Source: Candidatus Aminicenantes bacterium UBA6072 (GTDB lineage Bacteria > Acidobacteriota > Aminicenantia > UBA2199). Taken from it: 64,000 nucleotides of DNA. The stretch is taken from positions 47,346 to 111,345 of the forward strand of contig DIXU01000017.1 of NCBI GenBank assembly GCA_002436105.1. Direction: 5' to 3'. Both the position numbers and the translations under genes were made by a program. Positions within the stretch are counted from its first letter, which is position 1; every line of letters begins with the position of its first letter. The notes under the pieces were generated by a model. It saw only the letters and a list, made by a program, of their open reading frames with translations. It was not told where the DNA came from and ran no database searches. Shown piece by piece: positions 8,361 to 16,189 of this stretch.

Positions 8361-9159
8361 CGGAGCGGAAATTCTTCAGGATGCCTCGCTTGGTTTTGCT
8401 GATGAATTCGGTGATCACCCGGGCTTCCTCGCTGTTGGCGTGCTGCTCGCCGATCCGGTGGACGGCCTGGGTGGTGTTCAGGTCGGAGTGGTAGAGGATG
8501 CGGTAGATGTCCTTGACGTTCTCGATGAAATCGCGGCTGAGCCCGTTGCGCATCATGCCGATGGCATTGGGACCGTACAGGCTGAACGATTCGCGGCTCT
8601 GGGCCACCTTGGCGAACGGCAGGACATCCTGGCAGACCACGCTGTAGCCGCCGATGTAGGCGTTGCGGCCGATGCGCACGAACTGGTGCACGGCGCAGAA
8701 GGCGCTGAGCACGACATAGTCGCCGATCTCGACATGGCCGGCCAGGGTGGCGCCGTTGCTGAGGATGACGTGGCTGCCGAGCTGGCAGTCGTGGGCGACA
8801 TGAGCGTAAGCCATGAGATAGTTGTCGTCGCCCAGGCGCGTGTGGCCCCCTCCCTTCGGCGTGCCGCGGTTGATGGTGGTGAACTCGCGGATGATGTTGC
8901 GGTCGCCGATGTGCACGAAGGTCTCCTCGCCCTTGAAGGTGATGTCCTGGGGGTCGGTCCCCAGCGAGGAAAAGGGGAAGATATGGCATTCGCGCCCGAT
9001 GACGGTGTTGCGGTCGATGGTGGCATGGTGCTTGACCAGCGTGCGGTCGCCGATGCGCACGCCGGGCCCGATGACCGAATAGGCGTCGACCTGGACTTCC
9101 CGGCCGAGCTCGGCCTTGGCGCTGATGACGGCGGTGGGATGGATCAGCTTCTGGCTCAC
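8353..9159 (-). CDS. lpxA: UDP-N-acetylglucosamine acyltransferase LpxA
   Basis: The 268-residue product shows the left-handed parallel beta-helix hexapeptide repeats of LpxA over about residues 1-190, then a helical C-terminus. The catalytic histidine corresponds to H123 in AHVAHD, with H120 next to it, matching H125 and H122 of the E. coli enzyme. LpxA transfers a hydroxyacyl chain from acyl carrier protein to the 3 position of UDP-GlcNAc, the first step of lipid A synthesis. It overlaps fabZ by four bases (ATGA type). A neighbouring Gfo/Idh oxidoreductase raises the question whether its acceptor is the normal sugar or its 3-amino analogue. Confidence 0.96.
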   Translation of the reverse strand: MSQKLIHPTAVISAKAELGREVQVDAYSVIGPGVRIGDRTLVKHHATIDRNTVIGRECHIFPFSSLGTDPQDITFKGEETFVHIGDRNIIREFTTINRGTPKGGGHTRLGDDNYLMAYAHVAHDCQLGSHVILSNGATLAGHVEIGDYVVLSAFCAVHQFVRIGRNAYIGGYSVVCQDVLPFAKVAQSRESFSLYGPNAIGMMRNGLSRDFIENVKDIYRILYHSDLNTTQAVHRIGEQHANSEEARVITEFISKTKRGILKNFRSDG

Positions 9160-9590
9160 TGGGTCACCATGCAGCTCATGGTCGCTTCGACCGCCAGCTG
9201 ACCGTCCACCGAGGCCTTGCCCTCGATGACGGCGAACTTGCCCCGGTCGCGGACCACCAGCACCTCGAGGTCCAGCCGGTCTCCCGGCACGACGGGCCTC
9301 TTGAAGCGGGCTTTCTCGATGCCGGCAAAATAGGCATACACCTTCTGGCCGATGAAGCGCTGCATCAACAGCACCGCCCCCAGCTGGGCCATGGCCTCGA
9401 TGATCAGCACACCCGGCATGACCGGGTTGCCGGGAAAATGGCCCTGGAAAAAATCCTCGTTGCCGGTGACGTTCTTGTAGCCCTGGATGGTCTTGCTCCC
9501 GTCGCAGGCGGTCACGCGGTCGACCAGCAGGAAGGGATAGCGATGGGGCAGGATCCGCTTGATGCCCTCGATATCCAGGGGCAGGTTCAT
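9156..9590 (-). CDS. fabZ: 3-hydroxyacyl-ACP dehydratase FabZ
   Basis: The 144-residue hot-dog-fold protein has the catalytic pair H51 (in GHFPGNPVMPG) and E65 (in IIEAMAQ), and the N-terminal HRYPFLLVD signature. FabZ removes water from 3-hydroxyacyl-ACP in fatty acid elongation and balances flow between phospholipid and lipid A acyl chains. Its place between the Skp-like gene and lpxA is the classic order, except that lpxD, often found before fabZ, is absent. Both ends overlap neighbours by four bases. Confidence 0.96.
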   Translation of the reverse strand: MNLPLDIEGIKRILPHRYPFLLVDRVTACDGSKTIQGYKNVTGNEDFFQGHFPGNPVMPGVLIIEAMAQLGAVLLMQRFIGQKVYAYFAGIEKARFKRPVVPGDRLDLEVLVVRDRGKFAVIEGKASVDGQLAVEATMSCMVTQ

Positions 9591-10105
9591 TTCTTGGCGG
9601 CGGCGGTGGACTGGGCGTCGTAGGACTTGACCACCTTCTCGGTAAGGTCGATGGCGGGATCGAAGAAGGTAACGCCGGCCGTGTTCAGGTCGAGGACCAG
9701 GGAGAAGCCGTTCTCCTGGGCGACCTTCTCGATGATCGGCATCAGGTCTTTCTGGATCGCCTCGAATTCCTTCTGCTGGGCGGCCATGCTTTCCTTCTGG
9801 GCGTCCTCGGCGAAGCGCTTGATCTCGGTGCGCTTGTTGGCCAGGTCCTGGGTCTTGCGGTCGCGGGCCTCGGCGTTCAGCGCCGGGGAGAGGACTTCCT
9901 TCTCCAGGGCCTCGATCGCCTTCTGCAGCGACTCGTACTTCTTCTGCTTGGCGATGGTCAGCGCCTGCAGGCGGCCGATGGCTTCCTTGCCCTTGACCGA
10001 GTTCTGCAGGACGACCTGGGGATTGATGATGCCGATCTTGAATTCGGCGAAGGCGAACGCGCTCAGGGCCACCAGGGCCGCGATCAACAACAGGTGTTTT
10101 TTCAT
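9587..10105 (-). CDS. skp: Skp/OmpH-family periplasmic chaperone
   Basis: The 172-residue product has a signal peptide (residues 1-20, ending AFAFA) and the OmpH start FKIGIINPQVVLQNS. A long charged coiled-coil region (about 40-130) follows, then the final beta strands (FSLVLDLNTAGVTFF). Skp forms a trimeric clamp that holds unfolded outer membrane proteins in the periplasm on their way to BamA. It follows bamA by 21 bases, with AGGAGAAG just before its ATG, and its stop overlaps fabZ. Confidence 0.92.
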   Translation of the reverse strand: MKKHLLLIAALVALSAFAFAEFKIGIINPQVVLQNSVKGKEAIGRLQALTIAKQKKYESLQKAIEALEKEVLSPALNAEARDRKTQDLANKRTEIKRFAEDAQKESMAAQQKEFEAIQKDLMPIIEKVAQENGFSLVLDLNTAGVTFFDPAIDLTEKVVKSYDAQSTAAAKK

Positions 10106-10126
10106 GTTCTTCTCCTTATTGAAAAC

Positions 10127-12442
10127 TTAATAGAATGACGGACCGACGGCGAACTTGAAGACGAAGTGCGAATCGCCGACATCCAGCAGGCGCGGGTTGT
10201 AGGCGAAGATCAGGCGGAAGGGGACGTTGAGCATGGGCACGAAGACCTTCAGCTCCAGGCCGGTCGAGGTGTAGACGTCCTTCAGCCGGATCGGCGTACC
10301 GGAGTCGTAGGAGTTGCCCATGTCGTAGAAAAAGACGAAGGAGAACTGCTGGGTCAGGGGGATGGCGTATTCCAGGTTGAAGAGGAACGACTTGGTCCCG
10401 CCCAGGACATTGCCGCTCTTGTCGCGCGGCCCGATGGTGTAGATGTCAAAGCCGCGCAGCGAGCGCTCGCCGCCCAGGAAATACTTCTCGTAGAAGGGGA
10501 CCCGGCGGTTGGCGAACGGCGCCAGCCCCTCGTAGGCCAGGTGCAGGCCCAGCACGTGCCGCTTCCACAGGGGCTGGAAGCGGACGAACTCCAGCTTCAG
10601 CTTGTGCAGGTAGATGTCCCCGCCCAGGAAGCCGCCGGAATAGCGGTAGGTGGCCAGGACCTTGCTTCCCTGGGAGGGGAAGATCGGCGAGTCCACGGTG
10701 GAATAGTACAGGGTGGGCGAAAGGGCCGAGACGCGCCGCTTGCCCGCGCTGTAATAGTACATGTAATAGGAGCTGATGTACTGGTAGCTCTCGTTGACGT
10801 CGCTGATCTCGATGTCCTCCATGCTGTACACCAGCTGGCTGCCCCAGTAGGTCCAGAAGCGGGCCGAGCTGGAGAGGTTGAAGCCCTGCCCCTTGCGCGT
10901 GTACATGTAGGGATACTCGTAAGTGGTCTTGAAGACGTCGATGCCGAAATTGGCCGGCAGGTTGAACAGGTAGGGCTCGGTGAAGGCGAACTGGTAGTTC
11001 TTGGCGCGCGTGCCCTGCTGCAGGTTGAGGGTGAAGGCCTCGCCCATGCCCAGGAAGTTCTGGGTGGAATAGCCGGCGGCGATGAACCAGCCCTCGTAGC
11101 CGCTGTAGCCCACGTTGAAGTTGATCATCTGCCGGTTCATCTCCTTGACCTCGGCGATGACGTTGATCTTCTGGGGGTCCTGGGGGTCGGCCTTGATCTC
11201 GGGCATCTTCTCCACGGTAACCAGGCCCAGCTGCTTCATGCGCTTGATCGAGTCCTCCAGGGCGTTGATGTTCAGGCGCTTGCCCTCGCGCAGGAACCAC
11301 TCGCGGCGGATGACATGGTCCTTGGTGAAGGTGTTGCCGACGAACTCGAGCTTGCCCAGGTAGACGACCTCGTTCTCCTGGATGTGGATGGTCAGGTCGG
11401 CGACGCGCCGTTCCGGGTCCAGGTTCTCGCTGGGCACGACCTGGGCGTAGAAGTAGCCGATGCCGCCGTAGAACTTCTGCATGTTCTCGATGAACTTGTT
11501 GCGCTTCTTGATGTTGTACACCTGGCCCTTCTTGAAGCCGACCAGGCTCTTGAGGAAGTCGGTGCGGATGACCTTGTTGCCTTCGACGGCGATCTCGCCC
11601 ACGCGGTAGCGCGGGCCGAGCTCCACCGGGATGCTGAGCCGCAGCATGTCCTGCCGGTGCCCGAGGATCGTTTTCCGCTCCATGGTGGCGAACTCCGGCG
11701 TGCCGACCTTGGCCTCCAGGTAGCCTTTCTGCTGCAGGCGCAGGCGGACCTCCTCGAGGTCTTCCTCGATCTTCTCGCGGTTGTAGACGTCCTTGCCGGC
11801 GACGGCCGAGAGGATGGCGTGCACCTGGTTGCTCTTCAGGCCGCGGCGCAGGAAAGCCGGCGAGACCGAGCCGGGGGTGAGGCCGGGGAAAACCACCTTG
11901 GCGATGCGCGTCTTGTAGCCCGCGTCGGCGCGCACGGTCAGGGCGATCTGCCCGTTCTCCTCCTTCTTCTCGTCGATGGTCACGTCGGCCTGGTTGTAGC
12001 CCTTCTCCAGGAGCATGTCGGTGACGAGCTTCTTCACCTTGCGCACCTTGGACGGGCTGTAGTAAGAGAAGGGCTGCAGCAGGATGTTGCTGCCCTGCAG
12101 CTTCTCGTTGATGTCGCTCTCCTTGACCTTCTTGCTCAGCTTGTAGGTGACCGAGGAGATCAGCGGGTTCTCGGCCAGCACCAGGCGCACGATCTTGCCG
12201 GCGGCGCCGTTCTCCTCCTCGATGCGGATGTTCTCGAAGAAGCCGGTGGCCCAGAGCGACTGGAAATCCTCCTTCAGCTTCTGCGGGTCATAGACGCCGC
12301 CCTCGCGTGATTTCATGTAGAACTGGATGGTTTCGCGCGAGACCTTGCGATTGCCTTCGACCTGGATCTTTTCGATGACATCGGCGCACAGCCATTGGGC
12401 GCCGAGCAGCATCAGGACCAGCCACGGCATTTTTTTCAGCAT
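10127..12442 (-). CDS. bamA: Outer membrane protein assembly factor BamA
   Basis: The 771-residue product has a signal peptide (residues 1-20), a tandem of POTRA domains (about 21-430, beginning IEKIQVEGNRKVS) and a C-terminal 16-strand Omp85 barrel. The L6-loop motif is LRGF in GGERSLRGFD, close to the VRGF consensus. The protein ends in an aromatic residue (FAVGPSFY), as expected of a barrel-sorting signal. BamA inserts beta-barrel proteins into the outer membrane. It heads the operon with its own promoter at 12475-12503. Confidence 0.96.
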   Translation of the reverse strand: MLKKMPWLVLMLLGAQWLCADVIEKIQVEGNRKVSRETIQFYMKSREGGVYDPQKLKEDFQSLWATGFFENIRIEEENGAAGKIVRLVLAENPLISSVTYKLSKKVKESDINEKLQGSNILLQPFSYYSPSKVRKVKKLVTDMLLEKGYNQADVTIDEKKEENGQIALTVRADAGYKTRIAKVVFPGLTPGSVSPAFLRRGLKSNQVHAILSAVAGKDVYNREKIEEDLEEVRLRLQQKGYLEAKVGTPEFATMERKTILGHRQDMLRLSIPVELGPRYRVGEIAVEGNKVIRTDFLKSLVGFKKGQVYNIKKRNKFIENMQKFYGGIGYFYAQVVPSENLDPERRVADLTIHIQENEVVYLGKLEFVGNTFTKDHVIRREWFLREGKRLNINALEDSIKRMKQLGLVTVEKMPEIKADPQDPQKINVIAEVKEMNRQMINFNVGYSGYEGWFIAAGYSTQNFLGMGEAFTLNLQQGTRAKNYQFAFTEPYLFNLPANFGIDVFKTTYEYPYMYTRKGQGFNLSSSARFWTYWGSQLVYSMEDIEISDVNESYQYISSYYMYYYSAGKRRVSALSPTLYYSTVDSPIFPSQGSKVLATYRYSGGFLGGDIYLHKLKLEFVRFQPLWKRHVLGLHLAYEGLAPFANRRVPFYEKYFLGGERSLRGFDIYTIGPRDKSGNVLGGTKSFLFNLEYAIPLTQQFSFVFFYDMGNSYDSGTPIRLKDVYTSTGLELKVFVPMLNVPFRLIFAYNPRLLDVGDSHFVFKFAVGPSFY

Positions 12443-12474
12443 GAAAACCTCGCAAAATTCGAGTTGAATGGTAT

Positions 12475-12503
12475 TTTATAGCACAAAACGCCATAAATTA
12501 CAA
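12475..12503 (-). promoter_or_regulatory. Promoter of the bamA-lpx operon
   Basis: On the minus strand TTGTAA (12498-12503), 17 bases, TATAAA (12475-12480), preceded by TGC as in extended -10 promoters. The predicted start is about 12468, giving a short leader before bamA. The sequence TTGTGCTATAAAA around this box is repeated exactly at the divergent fmdB-like promoter. Confidence 0.7.
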
Positions 12504-12560
12504 TTCTCATATAAAGGATAAGACGTACGGGATGCATGAGAAAGTTTCAGCGTTTTTTTA

Positions 12561-12589
12561 TTGACAGCCGGAATCGATTGTGCTATAAA
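12561..12589 (+). promoter_or_regulatory. Promoter of the FmdB-like gene
   Basis: TTGACA (12561-12566), 17 bases, TATAAA (12584-12589), with an extended TGC before the -10. This is close to a perfect sigma70-type promoter. Confidence 0.75.
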
Positions 12590-12619
12590 AAAAATATCCA
12601 TCACGCGGAGGAAGTGGCC

Positions 12620-12865
12620 ATGCCGATCTACGAATACAAATGCTCGAAATGCGGCAGAGTTTTCGAGTGTTTGCAGTCCGTTTCGGCCTCGCCGCGCCGC
12701 AAGTGCATCCACTGCCGGGGCCAGGCCGAAAAGATCGTTTCCCAGAGCTCGTTCCAGTTCAAGGGCTCGGGCTGGTACATCACCGATTACAAGAAGAAGG
12801 GCGCCCAGAGCGCCGCCCCGGCCAAGCCCGCGGAAAAAACCGATAAAAATGCCAAAGCCAGTTAG
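12620..12865 (+). CDS. FmdB-family zinc-ribbon protein
   Basis: The 81-residue product begins MPIYEYKCSKCGRVFE and has a second CxxC (CIHC) about 20 residues later, the four-cysteine zinc ribbon of the FmdB/CxxC_CXXC_SSSS family. The usual SFQFKGSGWYITDYKK block follows, then an Ala/Lys-rich tail. The role of this widespread family is still uncertain; regulatory functions have been proposed. The ATG at 12620 is preceded by GGAGGAAG; an upstream ATG at 12536 lies before the promoter and is excluded. The gene is divergent from bamA. Confidence 0.9.
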   Translation: MPIYEYKCSKCGRVFECLQSVSASPRRKCIHCRGQAEKIVSQSSFQFKGSGWYITDYKKKGAQSAAPAKPAEKTDKNAKAS

Positions 12866-13325
12866 CCTTTCCATCTCTCCCCCCTTAATATAACCATAAC
12901 CCCCACCCTACAAAAACACCCCCCCCGCTACATGGGGGGGGCCCGCCTTTTGTCATTGCCAGCAGATGGAATCGGTTTACGGTAGACGGTTTACGGTAGA
13001 CGGGAAGAGAAGAGGCAATAGGAAGACTAAAATCCCAAATCACAAATTCCAAATCCCAAATAAATTCCAAACTCCAAATTCCAATTTCCAAAACGAAAAC
13101 CAAGGCAAGTGTCAGTGACGGTGTCAGTAGGAGCCTTGGAATACGTTCTTGCTCTTTCGTTTCAACGTTTTAACGCTGCAACACTTCAACGATTTATGTT
13201 CCATTGACCCTTCAATTCATCACCGAGTTCGGGATCTTCGTTTGGGTCATTTGGTAATTGAAATTTGGTGCTTGTTTGGGATTTGGAATTTGGTGCTTGG
13301 AATTTAATTCTTCACATGTCACGCG
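12866..13325. repeat. Convergent gap with mosaic repeat element C (periods 7, 6 and 8)
   Basis: The 460-base gap between converging genes has no gene. 12919-12941 is a C8/G8 hairpin. 12974-13001 has heptads GGTTTAC, GGTAGAC, GGTTTAC, GGTAGAC. 13030-13094 has heptads of the type TCCAAAT, CCCAAAT, CACAAAT, and 13241-13305 is its complement (TTTGGGA, TTTGGAA, TTTGGTG). 13108-13131 has hexads AGTGTC, AGTGAC, GGTGTC, AGTAGG, bracketed by CCAAGGC and GCCTTGG. 13160-13191 has octads TTTCAACG, TTTTAACG, CTGCAACA, CTTCAACG. A last block of TCACGCG heptads starts at 13312 and continues to 13346, inside dtd. Confidence 0.88.
12919..12941. other. C8/G8 homopolymer hairpin
   Basis: Eight C (12919-12926), a seven-base loop GCTACAT, and eight G (12934-12941) form a perfect hairpin between the converging fmdB-like and dtd genes. 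It could act as a terminator in either direction, although no run of T follows directly. Homopolymer stems like this are also prone to slippage and to sequencing error. Confidence 0.6.
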
Positions 13326-13346
13326 TCACGCGTTACGCGTCACGAC
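13312..13346. repeat. TCACGCG heptad block overlapping the 3' end of dtd
   Basis: Units TCACATG, TCACGCG, TCACGCG, TTACGCG, TCACGAC run in strict seven-base register. Read on the minus strand they encode the last residues of dtd (VVTRNA) and its TGA. The same family (GCGTGAC, GCGTAAC) forms element G at 54483-54555. Confidence 0.85.
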
Positions 13347-13829
13347 AGATCCTCCCTTTGCTGCCGCTGACCGCAAACAGCCGGGCTCGTCTCCTGTCTT
13401 TTCCAGGATAATGGTCACCGGCCCGTCATTGACCGAGCGCACCTGCATCATGGCGCCGAATTCCCCTGCCGCGACCGGGACGACGTCCCGCAGCAGCGAG
13501 TTGAAGCGCTCATAGAGCTCCCGGGCGCGGCCGGGCTCCTCGGCATGGGTGAAGTCTGGACGCCTCCCCTTCCTGTTGCGCGCTGCCAGGGTGAACTGCG
13601 AGACCGAGAGTACGCCGCCTCGCACCTGCCGGACATCGAGGTTCATCCTCCCCGCTTCGTCGGCGAAGACGCGCAGGTGCAGGACCTTGTCGGCCATGAA
13701 GGCGATCTCCCCCTCGCCGTCGCCCTTTTCAATGCCCACCAGCAGGAGCAATCCCCGGCCGATGCGGGCGATCTCGCGCCCCACGACGTCGACGCCGGCC
13801 TCCGCGACCCGCTGGATCACTACGCGCAT
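13326..13829 (-). CDS. dtd: D-aminoacyl-tRNA deacylase
   Basis: The 167-residue product is a DTD: it opens MRVVIQRVAEAGV and has the SVSQFTL motif and, near the C-terminus, NDGPVTIILE, the GPVT cross-subunit motif that forms the D-chiral active site. The homodimer hydrolyses D-amino acids (and glycine) from mischarged tRNAs. Most DTDs are about 145-150 residues; the last 17 or so residues here extend beyond the fold, and the final codons and stop are read from the heptad repeat at 13312-13346. It is the last gene of the minus operon starting at 16551. Confidence 0.93.
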   Translation of the reverse strand: MRVVIQRVAEAGVDVVGREIARIGRGLLLLVGIEKGDGEGEIAFMADKVLHLRVFADEAGRMNLDVRQVRGGVLSVSQFTLAARNRKGRRPDFTHAEEPGRARELYERFNSLLRDVVPVAAGEFGAMMQVRSVNDGPVTIILEKTGDEPGCLRSAAAKGGSVVTRNA

Positions 13830-13833
13830 GGCT

Positions 13834-14673
13834 TCACCAGGGGCTGCCAAGCGGAGGCAGTTCCCTCTTCTCGCCGCCCGGGGCGGGAAGCGGATCGACT
13901 TTTCGCAGCAGCAGGGGGGAATCAAGGTCGATCCGCAGTCCCTCGCCTTCCCCTTCTTCCCGGGGCAGAAGGGCGGGGTTGCGCACCCAGCCGGAGCTTC
14001 GGCAGACCAGCCAGGCCCGGGAGTGGGCAAGATCCGGCTCCAGGTGCAGGCGGACGATCTCCAGCCGGCTCTCCTCCCACGAGACATGATTGATGAACCC
14101 CAGCAATGCCGGCAGCGGCGCCATGGCGACGACGCAAGCGGAACGGTTCGCGGGCAGGCCAGGCAGCGACGGCTGACCGGTGAGCAGGCCACGCCAGTAA
14201 TAACGTTTCGGGTCATGGGCCCGTGAAAAACCCTCCTGGATGGCGACGTACTGACTGCCGATCCAGCCGCCGAGGGGATCTCCCCGTCCCGGCCCGGCGC
14301 TTCCCAGCTCGGGCGCATGGATCTTGTTGCCGGACAGGAACCGGGCATGGGGGATGGCATCCAGCAGGACCCGTTGCTGCAGGCTGGTCAGGGCCACCGC
14401 CCGCCAGCCGGCGTCATCGTCCAGCAGCGGCAGCGCCTGCCGGGTCCGGGATTCCATTTGCGCCAGGCGCTCCTCTTCTACCGCGTCGGGAAATTCGAGG
14501 TCAGCGGCCATGGCGCCGTGGTCCCTGATCTTGCGTTCCCAGTCGCCGCGCTCGCGGCGCAGGCGGCCCAGGTCCCTGACGGTCGGGTACCAATCCAGGA
14601 CGACGAAGGCAGCTGCGACGGAAAGCGCCGCCAGGGCGCGAAACAGGGAGCCAGCCAGCTTCCCCCAGCTCAT
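13834..14673 (-). CDS. Single-pass membrane protein, PilO-like topology, function unknown
   Basis: The 279-residue product has one N-terminal membrane helix (about residues 11-28) followed by an Arg/Glu-rich coiled-coil segment (about 34-75) and a periplasmic-type domain. This is the topology of PilO or GspM assembly proteins, but sequence identity is not clear to me. It is translationally coupled (ATGA) to the gene before it, which has the topology of PilN, and lies five bases before dtd. A structural pair in a pilus or secretion platform is an inference; PilM, PilP and PilQ are not nearby. Confidence 0.55.
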   Translation of the reverse strand: MSWGKLAGSLFRALAALSVAAAFVVLDWYPTVRDLGRLRRERGDWERKIRDHGAMAADLEFPDAVEEERLAQMESRTRQALPLLDDDAGWRAVALTSLQQRVLLDAIPHARFLSGNKIHAPELGSAGPGRGDPLGGWIGSQYVAIQEGFSRAHDPKRYYWRGLLTGQPSLPGLPANRSACVVAMAPLPALLGFINHVSWEESRLEIVRLHLEPDLAHSRAWLVCRSSGWVRNPALLPREEGEGEGLRIDLDSPLLLRKVDPLPAPGGEKRELPPLGSPW

Positions 14674-15179
14674 GGCTGCAACTCCACCCGGCCGCGGACA
14701 ACGAAGAGACGCGATTCGCTCCCGGGGGCAGGCGCCGGCGATGACGTGACATCGAAAGCCGCGGTCGCATCCGCCAGCCGCCCCAGGAAAGCGTCGAGCT
14801 CGCGCCGGGCGACGGCATCCGCGCCGACCGCCAGCTCGAAGTTCATGTCGTGCAGCCCGGGATCGATGCGGACGGAGACCAGCCGCAGGGGTGCCGCGAT
14901 GCCGTCCAGGCGGCGGACGAGATCGGCGGCGGCGTAGGAGGCGTCCATGGGATAGCCGAGGAAATAGCGGAGCTGGTAGAAGCGGGCGCGCCGGGCCTTG
15001 GTCGCGGCGATCGGTTGCTCGCGCACCAGCGCGAGGTAGCTCCGCTTCATCTCCGCGGCCTCCCTGGCGCGGCTGAACCGGACCGCGTGCAGCAGCAGGG
15101 AGATGACGGCCAGGAGCAGAAACAGGAGCAGCGGCCGGCGCCGAGGCCGGCGCAGCGGGCGATCGTCTGGCTCGTTCAT
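14670..15179 (-). CDS. Single-pass membrane protein, PilN-like topology, function unknown
   Basis: The 169-residue product has an Arg-rich cytoplasmic start (residues 1-16), a membrane helix (about 17-32, including LLLFLLLAVISLLL), a short coiled coil and a small C-terminal domain with alternating strands (LRLVSVRIDP, MNFELAVGA, RLFVVRGRVEL). The order helix-coiled coil-ferredoxin-like domain resembles PilN or the end of GspL. It overlaps the next gene by four bases and follows yjbQ by nine. Confidence 0.55.
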   Translation of the reverse strand: MNEPDDRPLRRPRRRPLLLFLLLAVISLLLHAVRFSRAREAAEMKRSYLALVREQPIAATKARRARFYQLRYFLGYPMDASYAAADLVRRLDGIAAPLRLVSVRIDPGLHDMNFELAVGADAVARRELDAFLGRLADATAAFDVTSSPAPAPGSESRLFVVRGRVELQP

Positions 15180-15188
15180 GGCCGGGGC

Positions 15189-15593
15189 TCAGCCGCCGAT
15201 GAACTTCAGGAAGACCCGCCGCTGGCGCGGGCCGTCGAACTCGCAGAAAAAGATCCCCTGCCAGGAGCCGAGGATCGGTTCGCCGTTGTTCACCAGCAGG
15301 GTCTCGGAGGCGCCCACCAGGCTGGACATGATGTGCGCCGGCGAGTTGCCCTCGCCGTGCCGGAAATAATCCTGCTGGGGCGCCAGGCGCCTGAGGAACT
15401 CGCCGATGTCATGGGGCACGGCCGGGTCGGCGTTTTCGTTGATGGTCACGGCGGCGGTGGTATGCGGCGTGTAGACCAGCAGGATGCCCGAGCTGTACTT
15501 GCCGCTGCGCAGCATCTCGCGCACCGGGACGGTGATGTCGATGAATTCGATCTTTTTCGTGCTCTTCAGCTCGATGGCATGGTAGGCGCTCAT
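15189..15593 (-). CDS. YjbQ family protein (UPF0047)
   Basis: The 134-residue product is a full-length UPF0047/YjbQ protein, with the signature HTTAAVTINENAD, the conserved ED-type HGEGNSPAHI segment and the end GSWQGIFFCEFDGPRQRRV. E. coli YjbQ has weak thiamine-phosphate synthase activity when overproduced; the true role of the family is not settled. It overlaps the AMMECR1 gene by four bases. The pairing of these two small conserved genes is notable. Confidence 0.92.
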   Translation of the reverse strand: MSAYHAIELKSTKKIEFIDITVPVREMLRSGKYSSGILLVYTPHTTAAVTINENADPAVPHDIGEFLRRLAPQQDYFRHGEGNSPAHIMSSLVGASETLLVNNGEPILGSWQGIFFCEFDGPRQRRVFLKFIGG

Positions 15594-16189
15594 GCTTCCT
15601 CCGCGTGCTCCCTTTCAGCAAAAACTTCCGCCTGGAACGTCTCGATGCCCACTCCCCTTTTCCACTCGTCGGCGGCCAGCCCCGCCTTGCGGCAACCGCA
15701 GGAAATGTACTGCTCCAGGTCCCAGCGCTGCTCGAGCGGCACCTGGGGCAGCAGCAGGCCGCGATTCAGCCCCTTGCTGACGATGATGCCGTCTATGCCC
15801 ACCCGCACGTCCCCCGGGCCGGGCACGGGCCGCGGAACGGTCAGGACCGAGATCTCGATATCGAGCCCGGGCAGTTCATCGCCGGAGACGGCGGGAAAGC
15901 GCGGGTCCTCGAAAGCGGCGGCCAGGGCCATCTCCCGCACGGCCTCCCAGAGCGGCTTGACGGGCAGCGGGTAGCCGATGCAGCCGCGCAGCTCGCCGTC
16001 GCGGTGCAGGGTGACGAAGACGCCGCGTCTCTCCAGGAATACCGGCGCCGGGGCAGGCGGGCCGTCAGGCCGCCGTCCCCTTGGAGGGACGGGTTCGCCG
16101 CCGCGCTCTCCCGAGGCCAGGTACCTGCGGATGGTCTCCCGGGCAAGCGCCAGGAGCGCTTTCCGTTCCGCTCCGCTCAATTCCGCCAT
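15590..16189 (-). CDS. amrA: AMMECR1-domain protein (AmmeMemoRadiSam system protein A)
   Basis: The 199-residue product has the invariant AMMECR1 motif LRGCIGYP, followed by AAFEDPRFPAV and a C-terminal QYISCGCRKAGL segment. In many anaerobes it is encoded with a Memo-like protein and a radical SAM enzyme, forming the AmmeMemoRadiSam set; here neither partner is visible, and yjbQ follows instead. A proline-rich insert (about residues 33-50) interrupts the N-terminal part. Function is unknown at the molecular level. Confidence 0.88.
   Translation of the reverse strand: MAELSGAERKALLALARETIRRYLASGERGGEPVPPRGRRPDGPPAPAPVFLERRGVFVTLHRDGELRGCIGYPLPVKPLWEAVREMALAAAFEDPRFPAVSGDELPGLDIEISVLTVPRPVPGPGDVRVGIDGIIVSKGLNRGLLLPQVPLEQRWDLEQYISCGCRKAGLAADEWKRGVGIETFQAEVFAEREHAEEA

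Noticed and set aside
12885..13103. Minus-strand ORF covering the TCCAAAT repeats
   Set aside because: The product is a translation of the repeat (IWDLEF-like words) without a start signal; it is not a gene.
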